From Paraglaciecola sp. T6c (lineage in GTDB: Bacteria > Pseudomonadota > Gammaproteobacteria > Enterobacterales > Alteromonadaceae): a stretch of DNA of 64,000 bases. The position numbers and the translations under genes were made by a program. This document shows, one piece after another, positions 18,606-27,703 of the stretch. Where the stretch lies: the NCBI RefSeq assembly GCF_000014225.1, contig NC_008228.1, positions 1,984,001 to 2,048,000 of the forward strand. Direction: 5' to 3'. A model generated the notes under the pieces. That model saw nothing but the letters and a program-made list of their open reading frames with translations, did no database searches and had not been told where the DNA came from. The stretch's first letter is position 1, and each line of letters starts with the position of its first letter.

Positions 18606-19301
18606 TTAAGGCAAATCAAATAACAACGCAGTGACACTCTGTGTGCCTTTGTTAGCTAAAACCAAAGTGTTGAGTTCATTTATTTTCGCGCCATCACTTG
18701 GATTAAGTCGATGCTGGTTAATATCAAGCTGCCCGCTGACTTGGTGCACGTACGTATTGCGCGCTTTATCCAATTCGATGTTCAGGCTTGTCTCAGGAGC
18801 AAGCACCAATTGACTCAGTGTGGCATCTTGCTTAATCGCCAGCGTGCCATTTTTACCTGTTGGGGTGATAATGGGCGTCAGGCCTTGGCGTCTACCAAAG
18901 GCTTTTTGCTGGTAGCCAGGCGTCCCCCCCTGACGACTCGGCATGATCCAAATCTGTAAAAAGCGCAAGGACTCACTTTGTGATGCATTATACTCACTGT
19001 GAGTCACTCCAGTACCGGCAGACATAAGCTGAAATTCACCTGGGGGCAAGTGCTTCACATTACCCATGCTGTCTTTGTGAGCAATAATGCCCTGAGTTAC
19101 AAAGCTAATTATCTCCATATCTTTGTGACCATGGGTGCCAAACCCAGCACCCGGTTCGACTTTATCATCGTTGATCACACGTAATGCCGAATATCCCATG
19201 TGCTCTGGATCGTGATAGGAGCCAAATGAAAAAGTATGACGGCTATCGAGCCATCCAAAGTTGGCATGCCCCCGTGTTGCTGCTAAACGAATATCTATCA
19301 T
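18606..19301 (-). CDS. Pirin family protein
   Basis: 231 residues of the bicupin pirin family. The iron ligands are present: H in RHTFSFGSYHDP, the pair in GTHGHKDMEI, and GTGVTHSEYN. Bacterial pirins such as YhhW and YhaK act as quercetinases or redox-responsive proteins. ATG 19301 was chosen: it follows AGGTGA by a few bases and starts the conserved MIDIRLAATRGHANFGWLDS. A GTG at 19310 is in frame but overlaps that box. It is the middle gene of doxX-pirin-lysR, 23 bp after doxX. Confidence 0.92.
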   Translation of the reverse strand: MIDIRLAATRGHANFGWLDSRHTFSFGSYHDPEHMGYSALRVINDDKVEPGAGFGTHGHKDMEIISFVTQGIIAHKDSMGNVKHLPPGEFQLMSAGTGVTHSEYNASQSESLRFLQIWIMPSRQGGTPGYQQKAFGRRQGLTPIITPTGKNGTLAIKQDATLSQLVLAPETSLNIELDKARNTYVHQVSGQLDINQHRLNPSDGAKINELNTLVLANKGTQSVTALLFDLP

Positions 19302-19324
19302 AGCTGTCACCTACCTAATGAATT

Positions 19325-19774
19325 TTATTTTATGCCACGAGCAGAAATTATTGAGTCTATCGATAATCTACCCGCTCCTGAGAATACTAAGGAAACGGAC
19401 ACAGCTAATAACGCCAGTGCATACTCATAACCATTGTTGGACATAAACAAACCATTACTTATGTGTACACCAAAAATAGCCACCAACATGGTAAAAGCGA
19501 GAACTGCAGCAGCAGGGCGAGTCAATAAACCGAGCAATATCGCGATGCCACCGAAAAATTCTGCACTACCTGCTAAAAAGGCCAACGTATAGCCGGGCTC
19601 TAGTCCGATGGAGGCCATCCACTGTCCGGTACCCTCTAAACCATATCCGCCGAATGCACCAAAAAGCTTCTGTGCGCCGTGAGCAATGAAGGTAATGCCA
19701 ACGGGAATACGTAGCGACAATGCTGAGAAACCCGCTTGTGACGTTGTTAATTTTGTTAAAAATGTACTTTTCAT
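19325..19774 (-). CDS. DoxX family membrane protein
   Basis: 149 residues, four predicted membrane helices. The DoxX signature is clear: LRIPVGITFIAHGAQKLFGAF near the N-terminus and AFLAGSAEFFGGIAILLGLLTRPAA in the middle. A GAGGG box precedes the ATG. DoxX proteins sit in the inner membrane and are linked to oxidative stress and quinone handling, but the activity is unclear. It is the first gene of the doxX-pirin-lysR cluster. The upstream side is the 770-bp gene-poor region. Confidence 0.9.
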   Translation of the reverse strand: MKSTFLTKLTTSQAGFSALSLRIPVGITFIAHGAQKLFGAFGGYGLEGTGQWMASIGLEPGYTLAFLAGSAEFFGGIAILLGLLTRPAAAVLAFTMLVAIFGVHISNGLFMSNNGYEYALALLAVSVSLVFSGAGRLSIDSIISARGIK

Positions 19775-20546
19775 GGTTTTCCCTCAATATATTTGATTCA
19801 AATTAATTCAACTTTCCAAGTTCTACACTACTCGCTAACTCACAATCAATCAGAGTTAAAGTGAGCGATGCGTGTTGATGTGGCTAAAGTAACTCGACAG
19901 ATAATGAAAGAAAATAAGAATATTTTGATGAGTTTGTTCAAAAAATTTGAATTTAAAGGAAGTTTGGCACAAACGGTCTTCAGCGAGCACTTTGAAATTT
20001 AGAAAGACTCTACGATTAGCATGATGTTACTGGCGAGCGAAATATCTGCTCAGAGGGATGGCGGGCAGCATCAGCTCGAGATTAGCAGTCACTTGAAAGC
20101 CTCAGTGCTACCCGACTTTTAATTAAATAAGGGCGAGGTAAAAATGATATTGCCAGCACCCTCAAAGCCGAGCAGGTCAATACCTGTTTAACCGTTTCGA
20201 TCAGTCACCAGTAAAACAGGCATAACTTCTTGACGACGCCAACAGGTGTAAAAATCGGTAATTGGTACTTTAATCAAGGCAAGTATGCCGAGTTATGGAA
20301 CTGCAGCAGTACGACAAAAAAAGCATACGCTAGAACTCGTGCATACTTAGGCTGGGATCCGCACAAAGGGTAAATACGACGCGCTATAATGCCCTGATTG
20401 CCACACAATTTTTATTATCGCTGCGTGCCAGCCTCTGCAAGTGGCAACATTCATCCAACTAAATGACATTTATAAGGACGCAAGCGATAGTGGTTCAATA
20501 CTCAAGTAAACCATAGCCTGCGTTTTTCTATAAGAAGTCACCTAGG
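19775..20546. other. 770-bp gene-poor region
   Basis: No ORF of 60 codons or more is found on either strand between doxX and the M28 peptidase gene, both on the minus strand. The plus strand holds short open stretches that look like broken coding DNA, listed as a possible pseudogene at 19868-20373. No hairpin, tRNA or repeat family was recognised. Confidence 0.6.
19868..20373 (+). pseudogene. Possible gene relic(s), identity unknown
   Basis: In one frame an ATG at 19868 opens 44 codons (MRVDVAKVTRQIMKENKN..., stop TAG 20000-20002), and the same frame stays open for 39 more codons to TAA at 20120. From 20134 a different frame is open (RGKNDIASTLKAEQVNT...) with one stop at 20212, then runs 52 codons to TAA at 20371, ending KKAYARTRAYLGWDPHKG. 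The residue make-up is protein-like and the pattern of one frameshift and two stops suits a decayed gene. I cannot name the family. Chance ORFs remain possible. Confidence 0.3.
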
Positions 20547-21926
20547 TTATTCGCCAAACGCTCCCGCGGCGCCGGGGAAAACAACCGGACTTTCTGTACC
20601 GTCTTGACTGACACTGGCAACGCCGAAAAAGTAATTATCAATCACAACGTTCTCAAGGGTAAAGGTATTCACATTGCCCACAAAACGGCTGAACTGCCAC
20701 TGGGGAGCATCTGTATAGCGCCAATAAATTTTATAACCTTTGAGTTGCGGGTTTTGCTCTTCATTCAGCGCCTGCCAGCTTAAGGTGGTGCTTGGTTTTA
20801 CTGCCCCCGCAATTTTTACCTTAGCCGGCGGGGAGGGTGCCCATGCCATTCCTGCAAGTGATACAGCATTCAACGCTGTGAGTTTTGCGGCATAATCAAA
20901 GTTCACACCTTCGATGGTATCACCGTAGTCAATGCCGTTTTCGCTGCGTATATCTTGGTGTTGACGGTTGTAATTTTCGTTGGTTTCCATAATGCGTACA
21001 CCAGGGTAACCCAAATCGTTAAACGGGCGATGATGCCCTCCGCGCCCGAAGCGGTCTAGACGGTAAATGACCATGGTATCTAGGTTAGGAATGTAGCGGT
21101 CTGCCATCCAGTCGATGTAACGCGCTAAGTTGCGACTCGGAGAATCGACCTCACCACCAGTAAAGCGACGTGTTTTCGCTTCCTCCGGGGTTTCAGTTTG
21201 GCGAGTGCCTTCGGCAAATATACGGGCTGTGGTGTTATTAATAACGCCATTTATGCCTTCGATATTGCCAATCATATCGTTGTTGAGCACGGCTTTGATA
21301 CGCCAACCGTCTTTTTGAGCCTGTTCAGCCAGTATCTTACCGCCAAATAAACCTTGTTCCTCCCCAGCTAATGCCGCGTAAACGATGCTGCCATTAAATT
21401 TATATTTTGATAACACTCGCGCGGCTTCTAATGTGCCCGCGACACCCGATGCATTGTCGTTAGCGCCAGGAGATATAGACGTACTGTTCATCACATCAGA
21501 AACGCGGGAGTCAATATCGCCTGACATTAACACGTAGCGGTCAGGATCGTGACTGCCGCGCTGTACGGCGATAACACTCACTACTTCCGTGGCGTTAGGA
21601 ATGCGGGGTTCACCGCTGATGCTTTTAGATTGAAAATACACCTCTAAACAACCGCCGCACGCTTGCGATATTTGTTCGAATTCGCTTTTTATCCAGCGTC
21701 TAGCTGCACCAATACCTTGGGTGTCTGATGCCGTATCAGATAAAGTATGGCGGGTGCCGAATCCTACTAGGGTTCTAATATCCTGTTCGATATGTTCTGC
21801 AGAAACTGCTTTTGCTATGTCGTGCAGGCGTTGTTGGTCCTGATAGCTAGGAGGGCTTTGGGCATAGCTGATAGCAGTGGTCAACGTCATTGCAAGTGTG
21901 ATACCTGCAGAAAGAATGTGTGTCAT
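20547..21926 (-). CDS. Secreted M28 family metallopeptidase with FN3-like tail
   Basis: 459 residues. Signal peptide at 1-22 (AISYAQ), then an M28 aminopeptidase domain: second metal ligand Asp in PGANDNASG, Glu pair in AGEEQGLFGG, Asp in LNNDMIGN and the last His in GRGGHHRPFNDLG. The first ligand, normally His in a G-H-x-D motif, is Asp here (SGDIDSRVSD). A fibronectin-III-like domain (about 365-450, LKGYKIYWRYTD) closes the protein. It is probably exported to the periplasm or outside to trim peptides. The ATG is preceded by GAGG. It is single, between the gene-poor region and the divergent sensor gene at 22155. Confidence 0.85.
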   Translation of the reverse strand: MTHILSAGITLAMTLTTAISYAQSPPSYQDQQRLHDIAKAVSAEHIEQDIRTLVGFGTRHTLSDTASDTQGIGAARRWIKSEFEQISQACGGCLEVYFQSKSISGEPRIPNATEVVSVIAVQRGSHDPDRYVLMSGDIDSRVSDVMNSTSISPGANDNASGVAGTLEAARVLSKYKFNGSIVYAALAGEEQGLFGGKILAEQAQKDGWRIKAVLNNDMIGNIEGINGVINNTTARIFAEGTRQTETPEEAKTRRFTGGEVDSPSRNLARYIDWMADRYIPNLDTMVIYRLDRFGRGGHHRPFNDLGYPGVRIMETNENYNRQHQDIRSENGIDYGDTIEGVNFDYAAKLTALNAVSLAGMAWAPSPPAKVKIAGAVKPSTTLSWQALNEEQNPQLKGYKIYWRYTDAPQWQFSRFVGNVNTFTLENVVIDNYFFGVASVSQDGTESPVVFPGAAGAFGE

Positions 21927-22154
21927 GAGAGCCTCTTATTATTATGTTATCGAAATGTCGTCTGATGCATGTTACTGAAATTTGCTCGTCGAGATATAGG
22001 TAATGCGACAAGCGCGCCAGTAATAAGGATGAATATCGTCTATAAAAACACAAAAATGACATTTTTTTGAATCAACAATGTTATTGAATTTATTATTCTT
22101 GTTACATCACGTTACAATAGAGGGGGTAACGAGCAGGTTGAAAGACGGAGTCGC

Positions 22155-25100
22155 ATGTTTGGTAAATATTGTTGTTTGATGGGATGGTTGTGGATATTGC
22201 TTTATTCTTTGAAGGCGCTGGCGGTCCCAGATGTTTCACATGCAATATTAAAGTCCCCAGTTTTCTCTCAATTAACGACTGAAAATGGCTTGAGTCAAGA
22301 CACGATCAACGTGATGCACACAGATGATCAAGGTTTCTTGTGGCTAGGCACAGACACAGGATTGAACCGTTACGATGGTTATCAAGTCGACGTCGTCGAA
22401 CCGAGTAACGTCGCCCTAGGCGCAAAAACGATAAATGACCTGATGCAAGATAGACAAGGCAATTTATGGGTCGCGACATTTAGCGCGGGTATTTTCAAGA
22501 TCAACTTATCAAGCGGCGAAGCAAGGTTAATCGACAAGCGAAAATCCCAAGTCATAGCTGATTGGCAACAGAGTTTTAATGCCATCGCTGAAGATAACGG
22601 CGGCGCAGTTTGGCTCGCATCAGATGAGGAAATTCTGCGATACGAGCCGCACACAAATACTCTAAAAAGCATTTTTTCTATGGCCACGAATAAGATAGAA
22701 AAAGGCTATTATATCCGCACCTTGGTTTGGCATAACGATTTATTATTTTTTGGCACCAATGAGCGCTTGTTCGTATATTCCCCTCAGCTTAAGGAAAGCT
22801 TCGATTTAGGCTTTTTATTTGCAGAATTTAGCAATGAAGGGCAAAAAGATGTCAAGTCTCTTTTCGTAGATAAAAGTCGTGATACATTGATGATAGGGAC
22901 GGTAAAGGGGTTATACAGTGTCTCTTTAGCGCAGATATCTGATTATGTTACCCAGGATATTGCACCTGACCCACTCGCTACATTAATTGCAAGTCGCAAC
23001 ATTTGGCGTATTCGCACCTCGAATGATTCACTTTTTTACCTACCGACGGATCAGGGGGTTTTCACTTATGACGCCCAATCCGGACAAGCCCAGCATTTAC
23101 TTTTACCCACAGACAGTAGGTTATTACTGTCACAAGACGTTGTTTACGATATTGCATTCGATGACAGTAGCAATTTATGGCTAGGCACCCGCTCAGATGG
23201 GGTTTTGCATTGGGTTAGTACTTCGCAATCCTTTCAAAATTTACTCAATCTCAACGGTGGGCGATTTGCTAAAACGTTGAGCGATAATAATATATGGGCC
23301 TTAATGCAAGTCGACCCTAGCGGGTACTGGATAGGGACCGACAATGGGCTAAACTACTATGATTTTGAAACGGCAACTGTTGAGACCTTTTTAGTTTCAT
23401 CTAATGAGCTAGCACAGTATTCAGAATCAAGTATTCATCAGATTTTACCAGCCGAGCCTGGGTACTTATGGTTGCTTACAGGAGAGGGGGTACGCCGTTT
23501 TCATATTCAATCAAGAAAGCTCGAAACGATACAGGTCAAAAAAACAGCCGATGAGCGCATTCTCAACGAATATATTCAAAGCGCTATCGCAACGAAAGAC
23601 GGCGATTTATTTTTAGTATATGAACAAGGTGTTTACTACTACAATCTGCAAACAAAGGACATCAATGCACTCAAAGAGCTTAATGCACTTGCTACCACAA
23701 AGTTACTGCGAGGCATTATGCCTCCGCTTCCAGGCGCTCCTAATAGTCTTCTATTGAGTACCTTAGGTGGCATGTTTCAGTGGGACATCAACCTAAAGCA
23801 ATTAACGCCTGTTCATCAACTGGACAAGCAATTAAGTGCTAACTTATGGCCAGATAGCTGGGTTCTGGATAAGCAAAATATTTTGTGGGTTAGCTACCCA
23901 GGCTATGGCTTAGTCGGGCTTGATGGTGTCACCTTTGAACAAAGGTATTTCTTTAATAAAGAGAATCTACTGCCGTCGAATAATATTTATAGCTTGCAAT
24001 CAGATGGTGAAAACGCCATCTGGATAAGCTCTCACAACGGGTTACTTAAATTCGATCCCAAATTCATGACACTGCAACGCTACGGCCACGCTCACGGTTT
24101 AGCCAATGAAGAATTCAATCAGGGAGCCAATATAAAACTTGTTAATGGCAAACTGGTATTCGGTTCGCCCAAAGGCCTAGTGATGTTTACTCCTGGGACA
24201 TTGCCAAACAGCCAGAAAACGTCGCAAAAGCCCAAAATTACCGGCATAAAAGTTTCAGCCTCGCCTTACTCATCGAAACTTATAGATTTAGCAGATAGTG
24301 AAGTACACATGGCTTACGATGATGTGGGGTTGCGAATTAGATTCTCAACGTTGGAATTTGCTAACTTACATAGCACACGGTATCAATATCGGCTTAGTGG
24401 GACACAAGACATAACCTATCCAAGTACACCCGATCCTCAGGTGTATTTTCCCAAACTTGAACCGGGATCATATGTTTTCAGTGTTTCTGCCATTGGTATG
24501 TCTGGCGGCAAGGAAAGTCCCAGTGCACAAATCAAAATAAAGGTAGATTATGCGCCTTGGAACTCACCTTTAGCCTATCTAAATTACGCTCTACTGATCG
24601 GCCTAATTGCTTATATTTTTTGGAAAATGCGCAGTTTGCAGGCTCAAAGGTTGCTAAGTGCGCATAAAGAAGCCGTCCAAAGTAAGGGCCGACTGACACT
24701 TGCTCTACAAGCAAGCAACAGTGACGTTTGGGAGTGGGATGAAAAGAGTGACACGGTCCAAGCCTCTCGCTTCCACGATGAGCTAGGTTACGAGAATAAG
24801 ACTGGCGCAGTCTCACGAGAAGAGCACTTATCCCTTATTCATAATCGTGACAAAGAGATGTATTTAGCGCGCTGGCACAGCTTTTTAGAGCAAGAAGATC
24901 GTGTGTTTGATGTGACTTACAGAATGCGCTCCCACAACGGGCATTGGTTGTGGTTTCGTGATGTAGGCAATGTGACAGGGGGAGTTGCAAGCGAGCACAA
25001 CCAGCGCGTTGTAGGGACCTATACCAACATTACGGACAGCATTGCAGAGCAAGAAGATTTGCGTCTGTTTGGTGAAGCATACAAGCACACGCGCGACTGG

Positions 25101-26729
25101 GTGTTAGTGTGCAACCGTCACACAGTACCAATGGCGGCAAACCAAGCTTTTTGCAACACATTTAATATTGATGAGCAACAGGACATTGCCTCGCAACTCA
25201 AGCTTGTATATGACGATCAACAAGCCGGATTGTTAAGCTTCTGGAGCAAACTCGAAAGTTTAGAAGCAAGTGAAGATTGGCGCGGTGAAGACCAAATCAT
25301 GTTACAAAATGAGGAAGTACGAGATGTATTGGTATACATCAAAGCCGTCGCCTGTATCAACGATGTCACGGATATTGACTCCTATCTGATTATTTTAAGT
25401 GATATCAGCGAACATAAGAAAGCTCAGCAAGCATTAATAAAACTGGCAAATTTTGATGCACTTACTGGTTTACCCAACAGAGCGCTATTGCTTGACCGTG
25501 TTGATCATGCGATTTATCAAGCTCAGCGTTCAGCAAGCACGTTAGGTTTGTTTTTTATTGATCTGGATAAATTCAAACAAGTAAACGACAGTCTGGGACA
25601 TAACGCAGGGGATACACTGCTACAAGAAATTTCCGCCCGCTTACTCAATCTGTTACGCAAAGAGGACACCATTGCCAGATTGGGCGGCGACGAATTTGTG
25701 GTACTGATTGAAAATGTGCATACCATTGATGACCTCACACACTTGGCTAGCCAAATTATTGAAATCATCGATACCCCGGTTCAGCTGGAAAACCATCTAG
25801 TGAGCGTATCTTCGAGTATTGGTATCGCGCTCTATCCCGATGATGCGCAAGATGCACAAGAGCTCTTGCAAAATGCGGATATTGCGATGTATCACGCGAA
25901 GGAAAATGGCCGCAGTCACTTTCAATTTTTCACTGCCAAAATGAACGTCCTCGCCCAGCAAAGGTTGGCGTTAGAAAGTGACCTCAAGTACGCCCATAGC
26001 CATCAACAGCTTGAAAATTATTATCAACCCATTATTGATATTAGCCGCAATAAAATTGCCGGCTTTGAATTACTAATGCGCTGGTTTACCGACACTGGAA
26101 AAGTTTCTCCCGGGCGTTTTATCCCCGTAGCGGAAGAGCTTGGTTTGATTGAAAGCATGACGTTACAAGCCATGGAACGGGCGCTTCCCATGTTTAAGCA
26201 TTGGCAAGCTAATGGATTCGATGGGTATTTATCCGTTAATTTATCGGCACGTCACTTTGAGTCTCTTCAGTCTATAAAGGATGTGATCGCCTTTTTAGCA
26301 TCGAACGCCTTACCGGTAGAGATGGTTAGATTTGAAATAACCGAAAGCGCGCTGATGAAAGATTATCAGAAAGCAATTATCTATATGAAACACCTACGGG
26401 AAGCCGGCTTCAGTATTGCCCTAGATGACTTCGGTACTGGATATTCGTCTTTAAAATACCTTAAAGAATTTCCGTTAAGTGTGATTAAAGTAGATAAAAG
26501 TTTCGTCGATGACATAGGCATAAATAAGAATAACGAGGCATTAATTGAAACCATCTTACGCATGGCACAAAGCCTTGATATGTATTGCGTGGCAGAAGGG
26601 ATAGAAACTAAAGAGCAAGTAGCGTTTTTTAAAGAGCACGATTGCCAATTTCTGCAAGGGTTCTACTTTTCGAGACCTGTTGCCTTGGCTGATACCTTCG
26701 CATTAATAGATGAACCTTTGGTTTATTAA
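22155..26729 (+). CDS. Second beta-propeller sensor with PAS, GGDEF and EAL domains
   Basis: 1524 residues, built like the protein at 1405-5922: signal peptide (ending LKALA), propeller repeats (GFLWLGTDTGLNRYDGYQV, NLWVATFSAGIFKI), Y_Y_Y domain, membrane helix near 805-825, PAS/PAC segments, GGDEF (1177-1181) and a C-terminal EAL domain. The inhibitory site RxxD is present (RKED, five residues before GGDEF). The EAL signature reads ELL (E1305, GFELLMRW), so the ExLxR core is kept; DDFGTGYSS, KVDKSFVDD and AEGIE are intact. It may both make and break c-di-GMP in response to a periplasmic ligand. A GGAG box precedes the ATG. It is divergent from the M28 peptidase. Confidence 0.92.
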   Translation: MFGKYCCLMGWLWILLYSLKALAVPDVSHAILKSPVFSQLTTENGLSQDTINVMHTDDQGFLWLGTDTGLNRYDGYQVDVVEPSNVALGAKTINDLMQDRQGNLWVATFSAGIFKINLSSGEARLIDKRKSQVIADWQQSFNAIAEDNGGAVWLASDEEILRYEPHTNTLKSIFSMATNKIEKGYYIRTLVWHNDLLFFGTNERLFVYSPQLKESFDLGFLFAEFSNEGQKDVKSLFVDKSRDTLMIGTVKGLYSVSLAQISDYVTQDIAPDPLATLIASRNIWRIRTSNDSLFYLPTDQGVFTYDAQSGQAQHLLLPTDSRLLLSQDVVYDIAFDDSSNLWLGTRSDGVLHWVSTSQSFQNLLNLNGGRFAKTLSDNNIWALMQVDPSGYWIGTDNGLNYYDFETATVETFLVSSNELAQYSESSIHQILPAEPGYLWLLTGEGVRRFHIQSRKLETIQVKKTADERILNEYIQSAIATKDGDLFLVYEQGVYYYNLQTKDINALKELNALATTKLLRGIMPPLPGAPNSLLLSTLGGMFQWDINLKQLTPVHQLDKQLSANLWPDSWVLDKQNILWVSYPGYGLVGLDGVTFEQRYFFNKENLLPSNNIYSLQSDGENAIWISSHNGLLKFDPKFMTLQRYGHAHGLANEEFNQGANIKLVNGKLVFGSPKGLVMFTPGTLPNSQKTSQKPKITGIKVSASPYSSKLIDLADSEVHMAYDDVGLRIRFSTLEFANLHSTRYQYRLSGTQDITYPSTPDPQVYFPKLEPGSYVFSVSAIGMSGGKESPSAQIKIKVDYAPWNSPLAYLNYALLIGLIAYIFWKMRSLQAQRLLSAHKEAVQSKGRLTLALQASNSDVWEWDEKSDTVQASRFHDELGYENKTGAVSREEHLSLIHNRDKEMYLARWHSFLEQEDRVFDVTYRMRSHNGHWLWFRDVGNVTGGVASEHNQRVVGTYTNITDSIAEQEDLRLFGEAYKHTRDWVLVCNRHTVPMAANQAFCNTFNIDEQQDIASQLKLVYDDQQAGLLSFWSKLESLEASEDWRGEDQIMLQNEEVRDVLVYIKAVACINDVTDIDSYLIILSDISEHKKAQQALIKLANFDALTGLPNRALLLDRVDHAIYQAQRSASTLGLFFIDLDKFKQVNDSLGHNAGDTLLQEISARLLNLLRKEDTIARLGGDEFVVLIENVHTIDDLTHLASQIIEIIDTPVQLENHLVSVSSSIGIALYPDDAQDAQELLQNADIAMYHAKENGRSHFQFFTAKMNVLAQQRLALESDLKYAHSHQQLENYYQPIIDISRNKIAGFELLMRWFTDTGKVSPGRFIPVAEELGLIESMTLQAMERALPMFKHWQANGFDGYLSVNLSARHFESLQSIKDVIAFLASNALPVEMVRFEITESALMKDYQKAIIYMKHLREAGFSIALDDFGTGYSSLKYLKEFPLSVIKVDKSFVDDIGINKNNEALIETILRMAQSLDMYCVAEGIETKEQVAFFKEHDCQFLQGFYFSRPVALADTFALIDEPLVY

Positions 26730-26750
26730 CGGTGAATAGACATTTTTTTA

Positions 26751-26787
26751 ATACAACTTAATACAACTTAATACAACTTAATACAAC
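26751..26787 (+). repeat. Decamer tandem repeat (about 3.7 copies)
   Basis: ATACAACTTA is repeated three times exactly (26751-26780), followed by a partial copy ATACAAC (26781-26787). It lies 21 bp after the stop of the GGDEF-EAL gene, between convergent genes. A 10-bp unit is close to one helical turn. Confidence 0.9.
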
Positions 26788-26851
26788 GTACTACGGGGCG
26801 GAATGAGAGTACTAGTTGCTAAGAGTTGCTAGGCGCCGCTTTGCAGAACCG

Positions 26852-27472
26852 CTATAAAGATGAACTCAACGACGCACCATTGTAGGTTATGCTAGCTTGG
26901 TCATTTTCAATCGCTAGCTGTACCAAAGGATGTGCGATCAACTTGCCTGTTATGCGAACATCTTCGCCAATAAACACAGAGGGCGGCCCCATCTCGTTTC
27001 CATTAATCTGATACATCTGCCGGCCAATAAACACGTTACCAAAAACGACGGTATTACCGGTTAAACTGATATCTCCTTGCAGGGACTTAATGTGACCAAA
27101 TACGGTTACGCCGTTTAACACTATGTTGCCATCGTTTGTGTTAATCGAACCCAACACAACGCTACTCTCGGGTAATTCAACATCTGTACGAACAGTGCGA
27201 ATATCTGACATCATTTGCATAGGAAAGCTTCTTTTAACGTCGTTACCAATAAGGCTTAGGTTTTCAACCTCTGGTGTCGATAGGCCATCGTTACTGTAGG
27301 GTAAGTGGCGCATTAGCTTCTTCTTGGCTTCAGTCAGTGCCGATGGGCTACTTTCATATCGCATTTGCGCAATATTCTCAAAATAGAAAACTTCAACTTC
27401 TTTTTGACTGGCCAGTGCAATACTTGGACTAATAGCCAATATGACTGTAACTAGTATGATCGGTAAACTCAT
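26852..27472 (-). CDS. Secreted bactofilin-like beta-helix protein, unknown role
   Basis: 206 residues. Signal peptide 1-21 (IALA-SQ), a helical region to about 90, then short repeating strands typical of a right-handed beta-helix: VVLGSINTNDGNIVLNGVTV, FGHIKSLQGDISLTGNTVVF, GNVFIGRQ and VFIGEDVRITGKL. These repeats look like bactofilins or polymer-forming DUF583 proteins, which are normally cytoplasmic; here a signal peptide suggests the periplasm. A GAGAG box precedes the ATG. It is convergent with the sensor gene at 22155 and divergent from the diguanylate cyclase at 27704. I cannot give a firm function. Confidence 0.65.
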   Translation of the reverse strand: MSLPIILVTVILAISPSIALASQKEVEVFYFENIAQMRYESSPSALTEAKKKLMRHLPYSNDGLSTPEVENLSLIGNDVKRSFPMQMMSDIRTVRTDVELPESSVVLGSINTNDGNIVLNGVTVFGHIKSLQGDISLTGNTVVFGNVFIGRQMYQINGNEMGPPSVFIGEDVRITGKLIAHPLVQLAIENDQASITYNGASLSSSL

Positions 27473-27703
27473 CGTAATCTCTCATCATTTGTTAGGCGTA
27501 ATTCTCAATGAGCAATGCAAGGCAGTTCCTGTGCCAAGTAATTAAATTGTTGTTAGTAAAGAGTATTTTTAATTTTAAGTCATGTGGAATGAGACTTCAG
27601 TGCCGAGGGTAAGTCAAATTCGCTAACATTTAGCCAAAATGAGAATTTCCTAGATGCGCTATTTAACACATAAGAATCTGACTTTTAGGTGTATACATTA
27701 GGT

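Noticed and set aside
22081-22120. Promoter TTGAAT...TACAAT before the second sensor gene
   Set aside because: The spacer between the boxes is about 23 bp, too long for sigma70, so it was not listed.
26730-26851. Decamer repeat as a CRISPR or iteron origin
   Set aside because: The units are contiguous without spacers, and no replication initiator gene or DnaA-box cluster is nearby.
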